A stretch of DNA of 64,000 nt from Megamerina dolium (Eukaryota; Arthropoda; Insecta; Diptera; Megamerinidae). Below are positions 25,700-36,963 of this stretch, in pieces. How positions within the stretch are numbered: position 1 is the first letter of the stretch; every line of letters starts with the position of its first letter. A program made the translations under genes and the position numbers. The stretch covers positions 19,436,334 through 19,500,333 of the forward strand of contig OY978526.1 of the NCBI GenBank assembly GCA_963854835.1, written 5' to 3'. The notes under the pieces are model-generated. The model saw only the letters and a program-made list of their open reading frames with translations, did not search any database and was not told the DNA's origin.

Positions 25700-25903
25700 A
25701 TCCCCGCGAGTGGAGTGAGGAACATGTCATATATTGGCTAAATTGGGCGATAAAAGAATTCTCATTGGTCTCAATGAATCTTGAGCCGTTTATTAAATTG
25801 AAAGGACGTGATATGATTGAATTAGGTAAAGACAAATTCTTAGCGATAACGCCACCATTTACCGGTGATATTCTATGGGAACATTTAGATATTTTACAAA
25901 AAG
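25700..25903 (+). CDS. pnt: pnt coding exon c: core Pointed (SAM/PNT) domain
   Basis: An acceptor with a long T tract (TTTTTGTAG|AT) and a donor CAAAAAG|GTAAGT bound a 204-nt symmetric phase-1 exon. The 68 residues begin [17 protein letters not shown], contain the EFSL and LGKDKFL elements, and end [13 protein letters not shown]. These are diagnostic of the ETS-family Pointed domain, a five-helix SAM-like protein-interaction module that docks ERK and mediates co-factor contacts. The W-x-E-x-H-V-x-x-W-L pattern and the closing GDILWEHL helix are intact, with no frameshift or stop. This is the strongest coding signal in the window. The exon lies between two mostly repeat-poor introns. Confidence 0.97.
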
Positions 25904-28240
25904 GTAAGTACGATAATATATATTCAATACATTAATATAAAATAATAATAAGTAAGTAGGTACATATTAATAACAAAAAAATATGTAGTTATATCACAAA
26001 AGAAAACGAAAAACAAGCTGACTATTTGAAGTGTTGCATTGAATATTAACGAGCAGGTGGCGCCATATACTCGTATGTGGAAAATACAATATTTATAAAA
26101 ATTAACAAACAAATATATATCAGAGAAATAATTTTATGATTGAATACTATTCAAAAATAAATATGAAATCAATTGATGCTATTTACATTTCCGTTAATAT
26201 TGTCACACTGATTGATTGTGCTTACACAGCAACCACTTTGTTGTAGCACACAAAAAGCCGCCCATTCTATTTTGAAGAGAAATATACTTATGTATGTAAA
26301 TGGAGGGTGGATGGCAAATAATAAAAAAAAAACATTGCACAATCCTTTCTAATTTAATTTTTTTCCCCTCAATATGGCCAGCCGGTCGTCCATTCAATCA
26401 TAAGTCTCTCGGTAATTCACTTTAAAAATGACGGTGTTCATATATGTACCAACTATATGTGGAGCGGAAAATCTGTTGAAAAACGGATGTCTTCGAGGTA
26501 ACATAATCACAATCATAGACTGGCTGCTGTATATCTATGTATATATAGTTTGTAGTTACCGCGGTTTGCTACCAAGTATACTACTCCTCGTACTAATGTA
26601 CTGGAATGATGCCTTAATGGACAACAGGCAAAAAGCAAAATTGCAACTACTTGGCCGATGTTGGTGGAAAATTCGATTGCCAATGGGTTAGTTGGAAACA
26701 TGTACATATGGATGTGTATAAAAATATAACGGTTGTATACTGGTCACTACCATCGACATTGATTTATTATAACAAAGCAACCATAATAGTGTTGACGTTC
26801 TTCACCAATGCAATACATATACAATATATTGGCTAAAAGGAAGTTAACAATATATGCAATCAGTTTGAAATAAATTTGTTTATTGGCACTAAATGTATTT
26901 TGCTTAGTATTTATTATTGAATTGAAAAACGATTGAATTTACAAACAGCAAAAAAGCCGGAGAAGAAAAAATGGACATCTACTAGAGAAAGTGTAAAGTG
27001 AAATGGTGTTAATACATTGAAACTAAGGTGGCGATGGTGGTTAAAAAAAAGAGTCTTCACACGATTTGAGAAAAGGAAGAGACTAGTTTTTTATGAAAAT
27101 ATAATTTTTTATACTTGTTGAATATATCGTTTATTTAGACGATTTTTAAATTTTGCCATAAAATCATGATGATGGATGCGGCAAGCACTGATCCACATTC
27201 CGGCTCATTTTATTGCAACGGTTTTTGACGAAAAACCCCTCCTCCTCCGCTGTAGCATGTTTAATAAAACCCCAAGAAGAAAGAAGATTGCGCAATCTTG
27301 CAGCCGAAATGACAAATTATACAGCCGATAGAAGCAAACTTGTGAAAAATCATCCACTTTTTGTCGAATGATCTCCTGCCGGGAGGTCAATGCTTGTTAA
27401 ATAAACCTAAATAAGAAAAAGATGTGGTTTGTGACCATTTTTGAAACATAAAGTGGAGGTTTTTAAGGCTGCAAAATCATTTGACTCGTCTCTCTTTGCA
27501 TTTCGAACTTTAGCTGGTAACGATCTGTCGTGATCTTTTCGTTGTGTTGATCTTAACGCATAAATATCATGATCTGCGAACCATGTCTCTACCGCCAATG
27601 TTTATGCAAGGACGCGCTTCTTCTTCTTCTTATGTGGCCATAACAACTGATGATCGATTTAGGCCGAACATATAATGCGGTGCCAGTCTTCTCTGTTCTT
27701 CGCTTGCTGGCGCCAATTGGATATTCCAAGCGCCGTCAGGTTACCCAACACTTGGTCCTTTCAACGCTGGTTTACTCTTCCTCTTTTTCTCTTCTGCGTT
27801 CTCCAGCAGTTGCCGAATTAAATACCCTCTTCGTTGGAGCGTCTTCTTTCATTCGCTCGTCATGACCCAGCCAGCGCAGCCGCTGGATTTTGATTCGCCT
27901 GACTATGTCAGTGTCAGCGTACAACTCATACATCGTTCATCGTTGTACCTCATTCGATGCTCGCCATCAACGTAAATAGGTCCGAAGATTCTGCGCAGAA
28001 CTTTTCTCTCGAAAACTCCAAGAGGACGAGCTTATCTCACAATTTTTGCCTTTAAGAACATATTATCATTTCGAGCCTACTGGAGGAGTTCAACGATCGC
28101 CTTCACAGTAGTATTGCCAGATGCAAAAAAGCGAAGGCAATGCCATCTCTTGGGGAATCAGCGAAAATTTTATTTTTGACTTACGACTATGCTGATCATT
28201 CATTAATTTCTTTCTAAATCAATTTCATTTTTCTTTTCAG
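25904..28240 (+). other. pnt: pnt intron between exons c and d, carrying an RTE-like insertion
   Basis: 2337 bp. The first 1.7 kb (25904-27600) contains no recognised feature; short open frames at 26428-26691 and on the - strand at 27205-27598 match nothing I know, though 27180-27600 looks like decayed foreign sequence and could be an upstream part of the adjacent element. The 3' third holds an RTE-like LINE 3' end on the opposite strand. Confidence 0.7.
27612..28050 (-). mobile_element. RTE-like non-LTR retrotransposon, 5'-truncated 3' end with (AAG)n tail
   Basis: Read on the - strand, frames with frameshifts give FERKVLRRIFGPI, then DGEHRMRYNDE, then KKTLQRRGYLIRQLLE-like sequence ahead of a basic stretch. 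This is the typical C-terminal end of RTE-type endonuclease/reverse transcriptase proteins of insects, whose last conserved block is an LRWLGH..R motif followed by a basic segment. The 3' untranslated part reads through CGGCCTAAATCGAT and TTGTTATGGCCACATAAG and ends in an (AAG)n microsatellite at 27612. RTE elements characteristically end in short tandem repeats rather than poly(A). Several frameshifts and stops make it non-functional. It sits in the intron ahead of pnt exon d, antisense to the gene. A second copy of the same tail is at 58917-58972. Confidence 0.75.
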
Positions 28241-28456
28241 ATTGTGAAAAGAATATAGACGATGTAATAAATGCAAATGCTAGCAATTTTGATTCGGAAT
28301 CAGCAACAGCAGGATGTGTTTCAGATCATCAACTAGGAACTTACTTAGCCAGTAGATATACAAATAATAATCATAGATTAGCGCCCGATTTTAATAGTCC
28401 AACACCCAGTGAGAAAAGTGCTGGAAGTTATCATTCGCCATCGGTGCATCACAGTG
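28241..28456 (+). CDS. pnt: pnt coding exon d: end of PNT domain and Ser/Asn-rich linker
   Basis: The acceptor TTCTTTTCAG|ATTG and donor CACAGTG|GTAAGT bound 216 nt, phase 1 at both ends. The first codon completes Asp, giving DCEKNIDD, the acidic end of the Pointed domain. The rest is low-complexity linker rich in Ser, Asn, Thr and His with a SPTPSEKSAGSYHSPS segment. Two SP/TP dipeptides are visible, which could be extra proline-directed kinase sites (inference). Linker sequence of this kind separates the PNT and ETS domains in fly Pointed. The 3' partner exon is not in the window. The degenerate 3' end of an RTE-like retrotransposon lies about 190 bp upstream of the acceptor without disturbing the polypyrimidine tract. 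Confidence 0.92.
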
Positions 28457-29992
28457 GTAAGTTATTATTTTATTTTACTATCTTAATTAATTGATTAACA
28501 CATTATATACCTATGTATAGTATATATATCGTATATATGGTATATTTATATTAAAAATTAATTTAAAACATTTTTATTGCACTCTTAATTACAAATTTAC
28601 AAATCATTTCGAACCAACAATCTATGATTTGTTTTGACTTGATATTTTTTTGGGCATATCCGGAGTGTGTCAAATTTGCCATACTTGGATATTATGTGTG
28701 ATTGTTTCTAATATTAATTTAATTAATTTATGTGAATTTATTGTTTATTAATTGATTTAAAAAGTGACTTTGTTTAGACGAAAAGTCGTATGGTTTTGTT
28801 TTTTTGTTTTTGATATTTTATTGCTAATTAATTTAATGAAATCGAATATGAAATGAAACGGAAATTAAATTTAAAAACAAGCTGCTTAGAATGGTGATCA
28901 GCAAGCAGTAGCAACAGCAGCATCGGTAGCAGCAGCAGCCAAGAAAGATCAGTGATATTATGGCGCCAGTGTGGGTTTCAATTGTTTACATTTTAATCGA
29001 AATGAATGAATGAAGTTGTAGCTATTATTGTGTATAGCCACCAGCAGTATTGGAGACTACTCCAAATATGCATACATGTACATATGTATTTGAAATATAT
29101 TAATGATATATGTGCGGTTTTTGTATGCATATTATATCGTATATATTTTGTATTGGATTCATATGTAGATACATTTTTTAATGTGTATTTCCTCTATTGG
29201 CTGTCACGGTGTTAATATGAGCAGCCCTATGAATAGTATAAATATATTTGTATTATACGTACATACATATATGCATATATATTCATATTCACGGTTGTCT
29301 TATGCTTAATTGAGGTGGTGGCATATTAATGAATGTGATCGGTTTGAAAATCAAGAAAATCAGTAGTTGTAAACTTATTAATACTCGCTGATAGTAATGA
29401 AGATGATGGCTTACTACTAATATAATATTGTACAAGCATATTACAAATGTATAATTTGTCTTTGTTTGATCATTGCCTTATCCCGTCTATCTGTTGCTGC
29501 TGTTGCTGCTGCTGCTACTGCTGTCAATGTTGACATTATAATAAATTAATTGAATTTATGGTCTTTGACACATTATGATGTAAAAAATGAAAAGCAACAA
29601 AGTGCACACATAATAATAGCATTTGAAGAGATATCATAAAATGTTAATTAAACTCAAATCAACAAAATGAACCATTGTACAATACATAAACAACTAACCA
29701 ACAAACCTACAAACTTACACAGTACATTGTGAGCATTAATTTTCTCCAAAATGTTTTTTTTTTCCTCATCTTCTTTTCTTTCACATTTACATTTTATCCA
29801 CTGTTCGTTTAGTGTTTGTCGCTTGATCCACCATTATTAATTTGATTTAATATTATATTATTTATTCTTAGTATGTAAAATATTGTGTGCGTACAAGGTG
29901 TATGTATATATGTATGCATTTACAATGGTACCACAACCACCTCCATCTCATACAAATATTGTGTAAATGACATCGTCTACATAGTAGTACAT
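28457..29992. other. pnt: Start of the long pnt intron, no further exon seen
   Basis: Opens with the GTAAGT donor of exon d. A/T-rich; short (CAG)/(AGC) tracts at about 28895-28945 and a (TGC)n tract at about 29495-29525 give Gln/Ala-like translations but lack flanking splice signals I would trust. No transposon recognised. Confidence 0.6.
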
Positions 29993-31877
29993 GAGGGTAG
30001 TCTGATAAGTTCTTCATAAACGAAACAGCGAATAAATTTATTCGAAAGGCATTGTTTCTCTTTAGCTCAATCATCTTTGTTCATATTTTGTTTTAGCCTT
30101 TCGAATGATTCCATTTGTTGAGCTCCTCAAAATAGATATCTACTTCAGCAATGACCTCTTCGTTGAACTTCAATCTATTATTTTCGAGTCAGTTTTTTCA
30201 GGTTTGGAAGCAAAAAGAAGTCGCTGAAGGGCTGAATTACGACAAGTGGATGGATGCTACGGTAATTCGTTACCAATTCCATCAATTTTAATGTTGCAAT
30301 GACGAAGCAGTGAGCAACATTTCATCTTTTGAGATTTTTATCATGTCAACTTTCACATTCAACTTATTTCGACTGTCTTCTAAAATTATTTTATGAATTT
30401 TATTAATCATTTCATCGATGGTACTCGTAACCTCAATTGGACGCCTTAGACGCCTAGCGTCATTTGTACTCATGCGACGAAATTTGGGGAAATACTTCAA
30501 ACCCATTTCATACGAAAGTGGAGAGTCTCCATACGACTTTTCAAGTTTATTTTTGATTTCAAAAATTGCTGCGTTCCTTAAAAAATATAATTTTTTATCA
30601 ACACACGAAATTTTTTAATGAAAAAATGACGATCTAACCTATACGAGGTCTTTGTGAGAGTGCCCAATGATAAAAAGAATTTAATTTTGGCAATTATGGC
30701 GATACCTTCTGCATTTCCCACGCGGAAGGACTGGAGGTCCATCAAGATCTATACTGATGATTCAAAGATAAATGGCGGTGTTGGTGCGGCGGGTATACTC
30801 CAAAGATTTTGAGGTGTCAAAGTCCTTCCGTCTGGGAGATATAGCTAGTATATTTCAGGCCAAAGCTCTCGGTATAAGAGAGGCTTCCAAGATACTAAAC
30901 AATCAGATACATACATCATCGAAGACATATATTTTGTCAGATAGCCAAGCGGCACTTCTGGCATTGATATCACCGATAACGAACTCAGTAATCATAAGAC
31001 AATGTAAGGAAGACCTCAACACACTAGCACGCAAAATGGACATCACTCTCGTCTGGGTACCTGGTCACAGGAACATAGAAGGAAACGAGAAAGCGGACGA
31101 ACTGGCAAGAGGGGGGTAACTAACAGCGAATCCGAGTCGGTAAGTGTTGGAAGCCCCTTTAGCGCCATCAAAAGAGAGCTCTACCTATAGTCGAGAAAGC
31201 AAGCAGATGCCAGGTGGTCAAGAACTGGCGCCTGTAAGATAGCAAAAGCAACTTGGCCTCAATACGACGTCAAGAACCGACGAATTGGTAGAAAAAAAAA
31301 AAAGAAAAGATATCTTCAGAATCACCTCCACTATTACCGGTCACTGGCCGATAGGGGATCATGCAAAGAAAATAGGATGGCCCTACAACGACAGATACCT
31401 GGTCTGGGTGCTCTACGACATAGAACTCTAGGGAAATTCGTAATGTATAGCCTAAATGAAATTACTGGAAACAAAATAGACGACATTAGCAGGTTTATTA
31501 ACGGATCAAGATGGTTCGAATGGATCTCACTTCAGTGGTTCCAAGAGTGGTGTAGCAAAATGGCGCTTTTCTATGTGCTAATTGAGTCTCGGTATCTGTC
31601 GACCGAGCAGCACCTAAACCAACCAACTATTCATCACAGATTTATCAGTCTGCTAAGTTTAATTTTGGATTCAAAAATTACTGGTTTTTCTCAAAAAATA
31701 GTTTTTTTTTTGTCAACACACAAAATTCTTTAATAAAAAACATTCACTTGTTTAACTTTCAATCACTTGAAAAACTCTACGCCCTCTTTGTGAGTGTGCC
31801 CAATGATAAAAAGTATATTATTTTCCTCCTATCGGTGATATCTCTCTAATTTATTACGAACTTATCAAGCCACCCTC
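29993..31877 (-). mobile_element. Mariner (DD34D type) on - strand, split by a LINE fragment with a duplicated mariner segment
   Basis: Inverted ends GAGGGTAGTCTGATAAGTTC (29993) and the complement of GAGGGTGGCTTGATAAGTTC (ending about 31877). On the - strand, 30620-30290 encodes a mariner N-terminus (FRVLIKNYIF, MGLKYFPKFRRMSTNDARR, VTSTIDEMINKIHKIILED). 30250-30100 encodes the C-terminal FFLLPNLKKL and NEEVIAEVDIYFEELNKW. The central catalytic part between them is deleted. A second, diverged copy of the mariner 5' segment (about 31651-31850) lies on the far side of a + strand LINE fragment (30709-31632), and only this copy carries the right terminal repeat. Confidence 0.75.
30709..31632 (+). 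mobile_element. LINE fragment with RNase H domain, nested in the mariner
   Basis: Begins ATTTCCCACGCGGAAGGACTGG, as in the copy at 57851-58640. RNase H blocks: IYTDDSK (first Asp; usually TDGSK), then a frameshift near 30790, then an intact frame at 30772-31119 with FQAKALGIREA, LSDSQAALLAL and WVPGHRNIEGNEKADELA. The position usually holding the catalytic Glu (QAEAL in the 58-kb copy) reads QAKAL here. The C-terminal remnant continues through SRWFEWISL near 31510 and the 3' end is near ACCTAAACCAACCAAC at about 31632. The RT and endonuclease parts are missing. Non-functional. Confidence 0.8.
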
Positions 31878-33769
31878 GTTGACATATGCGTCGCACCACC
31901 ATCATATCCATTCTATATGCATTTACTCGTATTTACATATTACGTACAAATGTATGCCTATTGTGGTCATCGTCATAGTCGTTGTCGTCATCATGATGAT
32001 CGGTGCGATTATTATAATTATTGTATTGCCCGTATTGCTCCCGCTCTCCATTCTGACTAATGTAACATACATACATACACATTATGTGTATGTTTATGCA
32101 TATGATTTGTTGTACTTGATCATTCGTTGTTAGCCACTGTATTGCATTGTACAGAAATGCGTACATGTGTGCGTGTAATATTGCAACAGTTGGTTGTTTG
32201 TTTGTTAATTCGATTCGATTGTCTTTTTGTCAGTCATTAATTAAACGAAATTTACATATTATTGATGTTGATTTGCATATCTCGCTCTCATTTCATTATG
32301 CGACCACTTTTATTAGTTTTTTATTTTTATTTTTTTCGTTTATTTGTTTCGTTGGTTGTGGCTACTAACTATACGTAATACATGCATATGAGTATCACAT
32401 ACTTTTACTATTGTTGGTTGGTTATTATTATTGTTATTGTATACATAATACTATATGTAAATATTGTACATATATATTGAATGAATATAGAGCGTGACAT
32501 TTGAAACATTTCAATTCTTACCAGGTTATAGTTAAAGTATATTTTTTGTACTATACTTTTGCATAAAATACATTATTTGAAATCCTTTCAATATTCCCCT
32601 AGTGTAAGTAAACTTAGTAACTATAGTGCCCAGGTGTTCTTTTGCCTTTTTGTTTTTTTTTTCTTTCTTTAAAATCGATATACCAGCAATGTGCAACGAA
32701 AAGGTTTCATTATTCCATTTACATTACTGCATTTTTGTATAAATTAAATGTTTTATCATCAGCATGAAACATTGTTAACTGATTTTATTTCTACTAATTC
32801 CAACCTCAAATTATATAGGTATAGGTACATATAGGACCCACATACTGCTATCCGTAATAAGTATAAGTATTGCAATATTGATCATTAACTTGGAACCTTT
32901 CGCATTATTATTGCACCTAGTCATTAATAAACTGATAGGTGTTATTAAAAATTAAACATATTCATAAAAAGTTAATTTCATTAATCAACAGCAGCAATAC
33001 TTTGTATCATAAAATCAACATTGTGTTTTTGTTATTGTTGCGTATAAGTGGATTATTGAAAATCTTCTCATGGATATCTTCTGTACTTAGTTAAAAAGGT
33101 TGAATGTGAACATTTCACAATATTTTTTTGCAAATGCAATTTTTTTTTTATATATACCGATTAGGCGGCGCTGAACATGAATCAGTTTTCAAATACCTGA
33201 TTAATTGTACAAAAATTCACCTTGTAGCCTTTCTATACTTTAGACCAAGTTTTATACAATTCTCTTGAAAATTGCCTATCTGCGATATTATTATTCTGGT
33301 TTCAATAGAGTACAATTTTAAACAAGATGTATCATTTAGCTTATATCATTTAATCATTTAATCATTTAAAGCAGACGACCTAGTGAATCCATAACACAAG
33401 CAACGGAGAGAAATCATAAATGCTATAAAGATTCCGCGCCATCAATTTTTATGGTAAAGAAGTGCCTTAATGAATTTCATTGTGATCATAAGAGTGACTC
33501 CAAACATTTTGGGTGCGCAATGGTGATAACCACACTCCAAATAATTGTAAAATGTGCACTTGGTGGTAAGTCTTATGACATAAATATGTCTTATGGCTCA
33601 ATGGTATAAATAATAGGTTGTGTATGAAAATGCTGTCTACAAGATGGACGCTGTATTCCAGAACCAGAATCCTTAGGCGTTTTTGAACTGTTTCATAACC
33701 ACGAAAAAAAAAAAAAAACGATAAACCATATATTAAAACCATTAAAACACCTCAGCGATCAAACAGCGA
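31878..33769. other. Intronic stretch without recognised features
   Basis: Microsatellite-like (TTG/TTA)n and (CAT)n tracts. The open frame at 33467-33742 (-) has no recognisable domain. Nothing supported. Confidence 0.55.
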
Positions 33770-34190
33770 TCGAAACTCTAAACAGATCGACGCCGAAGAA
33801 GTCCAAGTTCAGTTTGCCAATAGATTGAAGGCCATAGAGCCACTGAAAGGCAGGCCATATGCCATAGGCTTCATTTGCCATCCCTCACCATCAGGATCAG
33901 ACTACATGATTTCTCAGCTAAAGTTTGGTGGAAGAGCACTCTATAGAAGAAAATAACTGTAGCAGAACAATAGAGCCAAGACCCTACACTTTGAACACTT
34001 CACAGATGGCTCGAAGATGACATAGTTGACGGTTAAGTTGGGTTTCATTGTTCGATATTAGGCTTAATCTGCCCAGGAGCCTCAGAATTCAATTGTTTAG
34101 CTGAAGCAGCGACTTTGATTAAGAGAGCACTACTGAAGTTTGCGATTAAAATTGAAATGTTCAATGATCTGTACATCTCTAAGTAACTTT
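33770..34190 (+). mobile_element. LINE RNase H fragment, badly decayed
   Basis: Across shifted frames I read HFTDGSKM near 34000, then a diverged glycine-bearing strand, then EFNCLAEAATLIKRALLKFAI near 34090-34150, the Asp and Glu blocks of a LINE RNase H. Upstream of 34000 the sequence fits the connection region but is too decayed to classify. Frameshifts and stops throughout. Confidence 0.5.
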
Positions 34191-34459
34191 GTCTAGTCAT
34201 TTTGGTATCTCTATGGACCAAAAGTAACCAAATTATTGTCTAACTTTTGCCTTCTTTCTGAAATATCAATATTTCCTCTTTCCAAAAAAGTTAATCGTGA
34301 AGAGTCGCCTGGAAATTGACTAAGTTATTGATTGTTAAATGACGCAAATAATCGGAGAATAGGGCATTAGTGGTAAGTCGAAATTTCAAGGGTGTTGAGA
34401 CAATTTTTAAGCCCAGTTCCGAGTTGTCCGAGTTAAAAATGAGTCATTTTTTTCTTTTA

Positions 34460-34803
34460 TCGTCGTCGTGTTACCTTCAAAATAAAAAACCTATCGATGG
34501 TATATATTATTCCAACTTATTGGATTGCTTTAATAACGATTTGAAAAAAAAGAGCGGCCAAGAAAATAGTACTCCTTCACCAGAATAATATAGGGATACC
34601 TACGTATATAAATTTAAGTTCGATGATGCAGTAATCATCGAGAAAGAGAAATCGTACTATAAAAGTTGTATCGAAAAATGGGAAAATCGCTATACTCGTC
34701 ATATCGCCCTCGAAGGCAACTATGTTGAATAATAAAACCGAGTTTTGCCAAAATTTTTTTTTTTTATACATTTCCTACGGACTTATTGAGTGGTCTGTTA
34801 GTT
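34460..34803 (+). pseudogene. Mariner transposase 3' fragment, internally deleted
   Basis: The frame from about 34478 encodes KKPIDGIYYSNLLDCFNNDLKKK, here split over the block before the second catalytic Asp. A deletion removes the QDNA and SPD blocks. A second frame resumes near 34635 with KSYYKSCIEKWENRY, the usual mariner C-terminus ending in EGNYVE followed by a stop near 34731. The mariner end may be the GGACTTATTGAGTGGTC sequence at about 34779-34800. Same orientation as pnt. Confidence 0.7.
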
Positions 34804-36626
34804 ACCATGATGAAATTTGAAGAAGCGTTCGTTATACGAAGTATATTGAACTAAAATGATACTTTTAAAATTGTATTTTTAATGAAAAAATATGCGAAAA
34901 AAAAAATATTTTGTTATCAAATCAATATTGTTATTAAATCAATATTGTTGTTATCTATAAAAAATTTTTTTTCGTAAGAATTCTGTCGTTGGGAAGCTGT
35001 TAATATGAGGATATCCATTTTAGTCCATTTTTTAAGAACCATTATTGCTAAATATTCCATAATATTATTTGGTCTCTTTGAAAGTAAAAACCTCTTGAGT
35101 TTTGCACAAAAACAGTTCCGTTTATTATCTCTTACACTCCAATCTGGATTATTTGATATTCCAGTTCTATTCATGAACTAATTAGAACTGCTAACTATTA
35201 CATTGTATGTCATTAAATTTTAATTACTCTTCGTACAAATAATAAATATATTAAATTGCCATTATAAGTATGCATATTTCTGGATAAAAAATATTCCAAA
35301 AACAAATTAAAACTAATTAATTTAATTAAATTACGAGATTGCAACTGAATGAAGAAGTTTTATAATTTCTTGCAACACCAAACAAAACATTATGTCAAGT
35401 ATATACGTATAAATGTATGATTATTATTTATATTTAATTCTTTCTGTGTGTGTGTGTGTGTATGTGGATTTTATTGTATTCTTAATTTTATATAATTTTT
35501 TTTTTTCTTTTTACATATTCTGCTTTATATATTTATTCTCATTTGAAACTTCAACCAAGCGCAAAAAGTCGAAAATGGATTTCATCATCTTCATTTTGGT
35601 AGAACAAATGAAAAAAAAAAAAAAAAAAACCAAATAACACTTATAAACGCAGCTACATACTCGTATATATAAAAATTAAAAGATATTCAGTTTTTTTTTT
35701 ATATAGTACGTGTCTGCATACATACGAGAGTATATGTAGGTATATGTTATAACCTATGTAGTAGTGTAGTAGATACATTCTTCATTTAAAGCACCTCATT
35801 TAAGACATTTAAATTGCATAATTTACAGAATGAACAAATGAAAATGAAGAAAACAACAACCACACATAAATACAAACACATACCTACATGTGTACATACA
35901 TATAACAATGAAAAGTGATTCAAAACTAAAACTATGTTTCAGTTCAAAGCATTTCGTTGGTATGTTCGCTGCTACGAGAAAAATACAAAAAATATAAAAA
36001 CATAATCATAATAGTAATGGAAAATTATAACAAAAACAACATTAGCAGCAACAATAAGAATAATAAAATATATGCTTACAACTACAACAACAAGTACTAC
36101 ACACATATATATACATTTGTAAATCCATCGAAGCAGATTCACTCGACTCATCATTCACTTACTATTGTATGTATCATACGTATGTAGATAGATACCCATA
36201 CCTAGCTACATTTTTTCAATGAAATATATAGAATGTATTTTATAGTATGATATTGTAGTAAGCAGCATGTACTTATTAGTAGGAGTTTTATTATTATTAT
36301 TGTTTTTTATAGGCACACACACACACGCACACAAATAATATATAGTTTCATTATTGTTATTGTTAGTCATCACCTTTTGTACATCCATCGTCAGCCATCA
36401 GGGTCTTTTGGTTGATTTGGTTGAAAGCATATCTAGGCTAGTGTATCTAAGATATTTGCACGCAAAAATCAAAATGCGAACCGTTTGTATTCTTGTTTTC
36501 GGTTTTTCTTCTTCTTCTTCTTCTTTTTAGCATTTCTTACCCAGCAAAAATTGAGCAAACGTTCTCAGAAGAAGTGATAACATATCGTATTAAGATGTAT
36601 TCAATATATAAAGAAATAAAAATAAA
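34804..36626. other. Intronic AT-rich stretch
   Basis: A short tandem ATCAATATTGTT duplication at about 34917-34955, a GT tract near 35447-35465, poly-A at about 35610-35628, and AAC/AAT-rich sequence at 35990-36100. No gene or element recognised. Confidence 0.6.
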
Positions 36627-36963
36627 TATGTGGCACTTAAAGCCCCGAAGGGATCATTGGCTTCCATTACTGTTATGCGTGCTAAATTTTGGCCAGTATT
36701 AGAAGGGACCTACTTATTTTAGCCGGTTCCGAACGACAGAATCTTTCTGACATCACTTTTTCTGAGTTTTGTCACAGAGTTCTTTTAGAAGGTCTTTCAT
36801 GGCAAGTTGTTACTGTCGGAAGAATTGACAATTGCTTACCGACAAGTGGGTACCGCTCGAAAGACAAATCTTTTTGATATGAAATTTGTTATGCATCAGC
36901 CGGAGTTTGAACCACGACCTACAGATCAAAAGGCCAACACACTAACCTCTGAGCTACGGCACT
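36627..36963 (-). mobile_element. Full-length tRNA-derived SINE with LINE-like tail (copy A)
   Basis: On the - strand the element starts near 36963 with a tRNA-like head: GTGCCGTAGCTCAGAGGTTA contains an A box (TAGCTCAGAGG) and GGTCGTGGTTCAAACTCC contains a B box (consensus GGTTCGANTCC, one mismatch), spaced as in an RNA polymerase III internal promoter. A non-tRNA body follows (TTGCCATGAAAGACC, CTCTGTGACAAAACTC, GTTCGGAACCGGCTAAAAT, AGTAGGTCCCTTCTAAT). The tail (TAATGGAAGCC... GTGCCACATA) corresponds to the tail of copy B and of a nearby LINE. About 340 bp in total. Confidence 0.82.

Larger units (their letters stand above)
23325..28456 (+). other. pnt: pointed (pnt) gene, 5'/middle coding part, four exons, incomplete
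   Basis: Four exons splice into one open frame (172, 117, 204 and 216 nt; three phase-1 introns of about 1.2, 0.9 and 2.3 kb). The product is the PNT-domain isoform type of the ETS transcription factor Pointed, a nuclear effector of receptor tyrosine kinase/Ras/MAPK signalling in flies. Seen here: a PLTP motif just before the domain and the complete Pointed domain. Not seen anywhere in the 64 kb: the ETS winged-helix domain, which must be encoded further 3'. In Drosophila the PNT-domain exons also lie tens of kb upstream of the shared ETS exons, so the gene-free 35 kb that follows fits a giant intron. The family call is near certain; orthology to pnt rests on my recognition of the fly Pointed domain and its flanks. 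Confidence 0.9.

Noticed and set aside
28895..28945. CAG-repeat coding exon for pnt
   Set aside because: Contains TAG stops in the frame expected from exon d and lacks a convincing acceptor.
36897..36963. Functional tRNA gene
   Set aside because: A and B boxes are present but the cloverleaf does not close (poor D stem and anticodon loop), and the unit continues into a repeated body; it is a SINE head.
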